Source: Bacillota bacterium
GTDB lineage: Bacteria > Bacillota > Clostridia > Lachnospirales > Lachnospiraceae
Direction of reading: 5' to 3'
Assembly (NCBI GenBank): GCA_023419655.1
Contig: JAEZXP010000086.1
Location: 1 to 15,208, forward strand
DNA: 15,208 nucleotides
Of the stretch, positions 13,943-15,208 are shown piece after piece. Within the stretch, counting starts at the first letter, position 1. Each line of letters begins with the position of its first letter. Below the pieces are notes generated by a model. The model saw nothing but the letters and a program-made list of their open reading frames with translations, was not told the DNA's origin and made no database searches. A program made the position numbers and the translations under genes.

Positions 13943-14989
13943 ATGAAAATTATGCTTGGAATTATCGGTTTCGGAGGCATGGGAAAATGGCATGCCGCAA
14001 ATGCGCCGCGTGCCGGCGTACAGGTTGTTGCAGTGTGTGATATTCTGCCTGAACGCCTTGATGAAGCCGAGAGGTTGGGCTACAAGACCTATGCCACTGC
14101 AGAGGAGCTTTTGGCAGACGAGGATGTAAACACGGTGATTCTTACTGTACCGAATCATCTTCACCACCCGATATGTCTTAAGGCAGCAAAGGCGGGAAAA
14201 AATGTTATTGCAGAAAAACCGGCCGCATTGTCGGTTGCTGAGTTTGATGAGATGGAAGCTGCTTGCAAAGAGGCAGAGGTACTCTTTACTACCCACCAAA
14301 ACCGCAGATGGGACAAGGATATGCTTATAGCAAAGAAAGCAATTGATGATAATCTTATCGGCAATGTATTCACGATTGAATCGAAGCTGCACTCAGGAAA
14401 CGGATACATGCATGAGTGGCATCTGTACAAGAGATTCGGCGGAGGTATGATGTATGACTGGGGGGTCCATCTTATCGACCAGATATTATTCATGCTGCCG
14501 GAGGCTAAGATAAAGACCGTTTTTGCCGACATCAAAAATGTTCTTCATGAGGAGGTCGATGATTATTTTAAGATTATCCTTAAGCTGGATAATGGTATAA
14601 CCGCACATATTGAACTTAGTACATATATTCTTAAATATCAGCCCCGGTGGATTGTCGGAGGCGATAAGGGAACGGTGGTCATTAAAGATTTCGGATGCGA
14701 AGGCAGCATTTATCATACAGGGCAATTTATGGATAGGTTACCCTCTAAAATTGTAGAAACGGTTGCCGGTCCCACAAGGCAGTTTGCTCCTGTACCTCCC
14801 GGTGGAATCATTGAAAAGCCGCTGCCGGTTGTTGAAAGTGACTGGACAGATTTTTACCGTAATGTCTGCGGTGTTCTTAACAAAACAGAAGAGCCCAAGG
14901 TGAAGAATCCGGAGGTGCGGCGTGTTTTATCCGTTATGGAGGCTGCGGTCAGCTCTTCGGAGACAGGAACTGCAGTGGCTTTTGAATGA
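13943..14989 (+). CDS. Gfo/Idh/MocA family NAD-dependent sugar oxidoreductase
   Basis: This 348-residue protein has the two-domain fold of the family. An N-terminal Rossmann domain begins with the dinucleotide motif IIGFGGMG (7-14) and has the EKP motif at 91-93 (K92). In the C-terminal substrate domain, GGGMMYDWGVHLID (166-179) places D172 and H176 at the usual catalytic positions. Members oxidise or reduce hydroxyl groups of sugars and cyclitols with NAD(P). DgpA and DfgE, which oxidise C-glucosides at C3 before C-C cleavage, belong to the same superfamily, and the nearby alpha/beta deglycosidase-like genes make a similar 3-dehydrogenase role attractive (inference from context). ATG 13943 is chosen because of AGGAGGT at 13930-13936. 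It precedes the ABC permease by 14 bp, so the two form one operon. Confidence 0.85.
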   Translation: MKIMLGIIGFGGMGKWHAANAPRAGVQVVAVCDILPERLDEAERLGYKTYATAEELLADEDVNTVILTVPNHLHHPICLKAAKAGKNVIAEKPAALSVAEFDEMEAACKEAEVLFTTHQNRRWDKDMLIAKKAIDDNLIGNVFTIESKLHSGNGYMHEWHLYKRFGGGMMYDWGVHLIDQILFMLPEAKIKTVFADIKNVLHEEVDDYFKIILKLDNGITAHIELSTYILKYQPRWIVGGDKGTVVIKDFGCEGSIYHTGQFMDRLPSKIVETVAGPTRQFAPVPPGGIIEKPLPVVESDWTDFYRNVCGVLNKTEEPKVKNPEVRRVLSVMEAAVSSSETGTAVAFE

Positions 14990-15003
14990 TAAGGGGGAAT
15001 TAG

Positions 15004-15208
15004 ATGCTAGGATATATTCTTAAGAGAATACTTTATATCATTCCCGTAATGCTTGGTGTGCTTCTTCTGGTATTTCTTATGAAGATTGTAATGCCGGGAG
15101 ACCCGGTATCAGAGCTTCTTCCGCCGGCAGCTACAAAAGAGCAGCGTGAAGCCTTACGGGAAGAATTGGGATTAAACGACCCGCTAATCAAGCAATTCGG
15201 GGATTATG
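15004..15208 (+). CDS. Dpp/Opp-type ABC transporter permease, N-terminal part (cut by window edge)
   Basis: The last 205 bases encode the first 68 residues of an inner-membrane permease. The start MLGYILKRILYIIPVMLG is the standard beginning of DppB/OppB proteins, with a first membrane helix at about 8-30. The following GDPV and LREELGLNDPL segments are the family signature before the periplasmic region. AAGGGGG at 14991-14997 serves as ribosome binding site. Peptide-type importers of this class also carry oligosaccharides and glycosides in several anaerobes (family knowledge). Cotranscription with a sugar oxidoreductase favours a glycoside cargo, but the sequence of the permease alone does not show this. 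Confidence 0.9.
   Translation, partial: MLGYILKRILYIIPVMLGVLLLVFLMKIVMPGDPVSELLPPAATKEQREALREELGLNDPLIKQFGDY

Noticed and set aside
13928..14392. 154-codon minus-strand frame opposite the oxidoreductase
   Set aside because: Its translation is antisense to the Rossmann fold, Cys/His/Leu-rich and without a family signature.

Overview
The window looks like a chromosomal segment of an anaerobic, plant-glycan-degrading Firmicute, most likely a Lachnospiraceae/Clostridium cluster XIVa relative. This is an inference from moderate-to-low GC, strong AGGAGG-type ribosome binding sites, and the mix of a Csp-like S8 peptidase, a short accessory FtsH, cytosolic glycosidases without signal peptides and an AraC-GH39 regulator. 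No rRNA, tRNA, CRISPR array, IS element or phage gene is visible. Fourteen bases of certainty should not be read into the organism call; no taxonomic marker gene is present.

Layout. Positions 1-412 (minus) hold the N-terminus of a membrane chemotaxis transducer cut by the window edge. Next, on the minus strand, are a GH1 beta-glucosidase (599-1957) and an FtsH-type AAA+ zinc metalloprotease (2061-3767). A 414-bp non-coding divergent region follows, then on the plus strand a GH120 (XylC-like) beta-xylosidase (4182-6209), a long hairpin (6252-6315), and an S8 subtilisin-like peptidase with a large insert between the oxyanion Asn and catalytic Ser (6368-8107), closed by a clear intrinsic terminator.

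The right half is the most interesting part. A MATE transporter (8328-9695) is followed closely by a small beta-rich protein resembling the C-glycoside deglycosidase beta subunit (9739-10188, DUF6379-like) and a metal-binding TIM-barrel protein resembling its alpha subunit (10203-11237). A terminator separates these from a convergent 800-residue regulator (11297-13699, minus) with a cupin-like sensor, an AraC-type HTH and a GH39-like domain in which both catalytic glutamates are replaced. Divergent from the regulator are a Gfo/Idh/MocA oxidoreductase (13943-14989) and the start of a Dpp/Opp-type ABC permease (15004 to the edge).

Proposed working model (inference): the ABC system imports a plant glycoside; the NAD-dependent oxidoreductase oxidises the sugar, probably at C3; the two-subunit DgpBC/DfgAB/CarBC-like enzyme then cleaves the 3-keto glycoside, possibly at a C-C bond; the MATE pump may expel the aglycone; and the regulator senses a sugar through its dead glycosidase domain and controls the divergent genes. 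The GH1 and GH120 enzymes would deal with conventional O-linked glucosides and xylosides.
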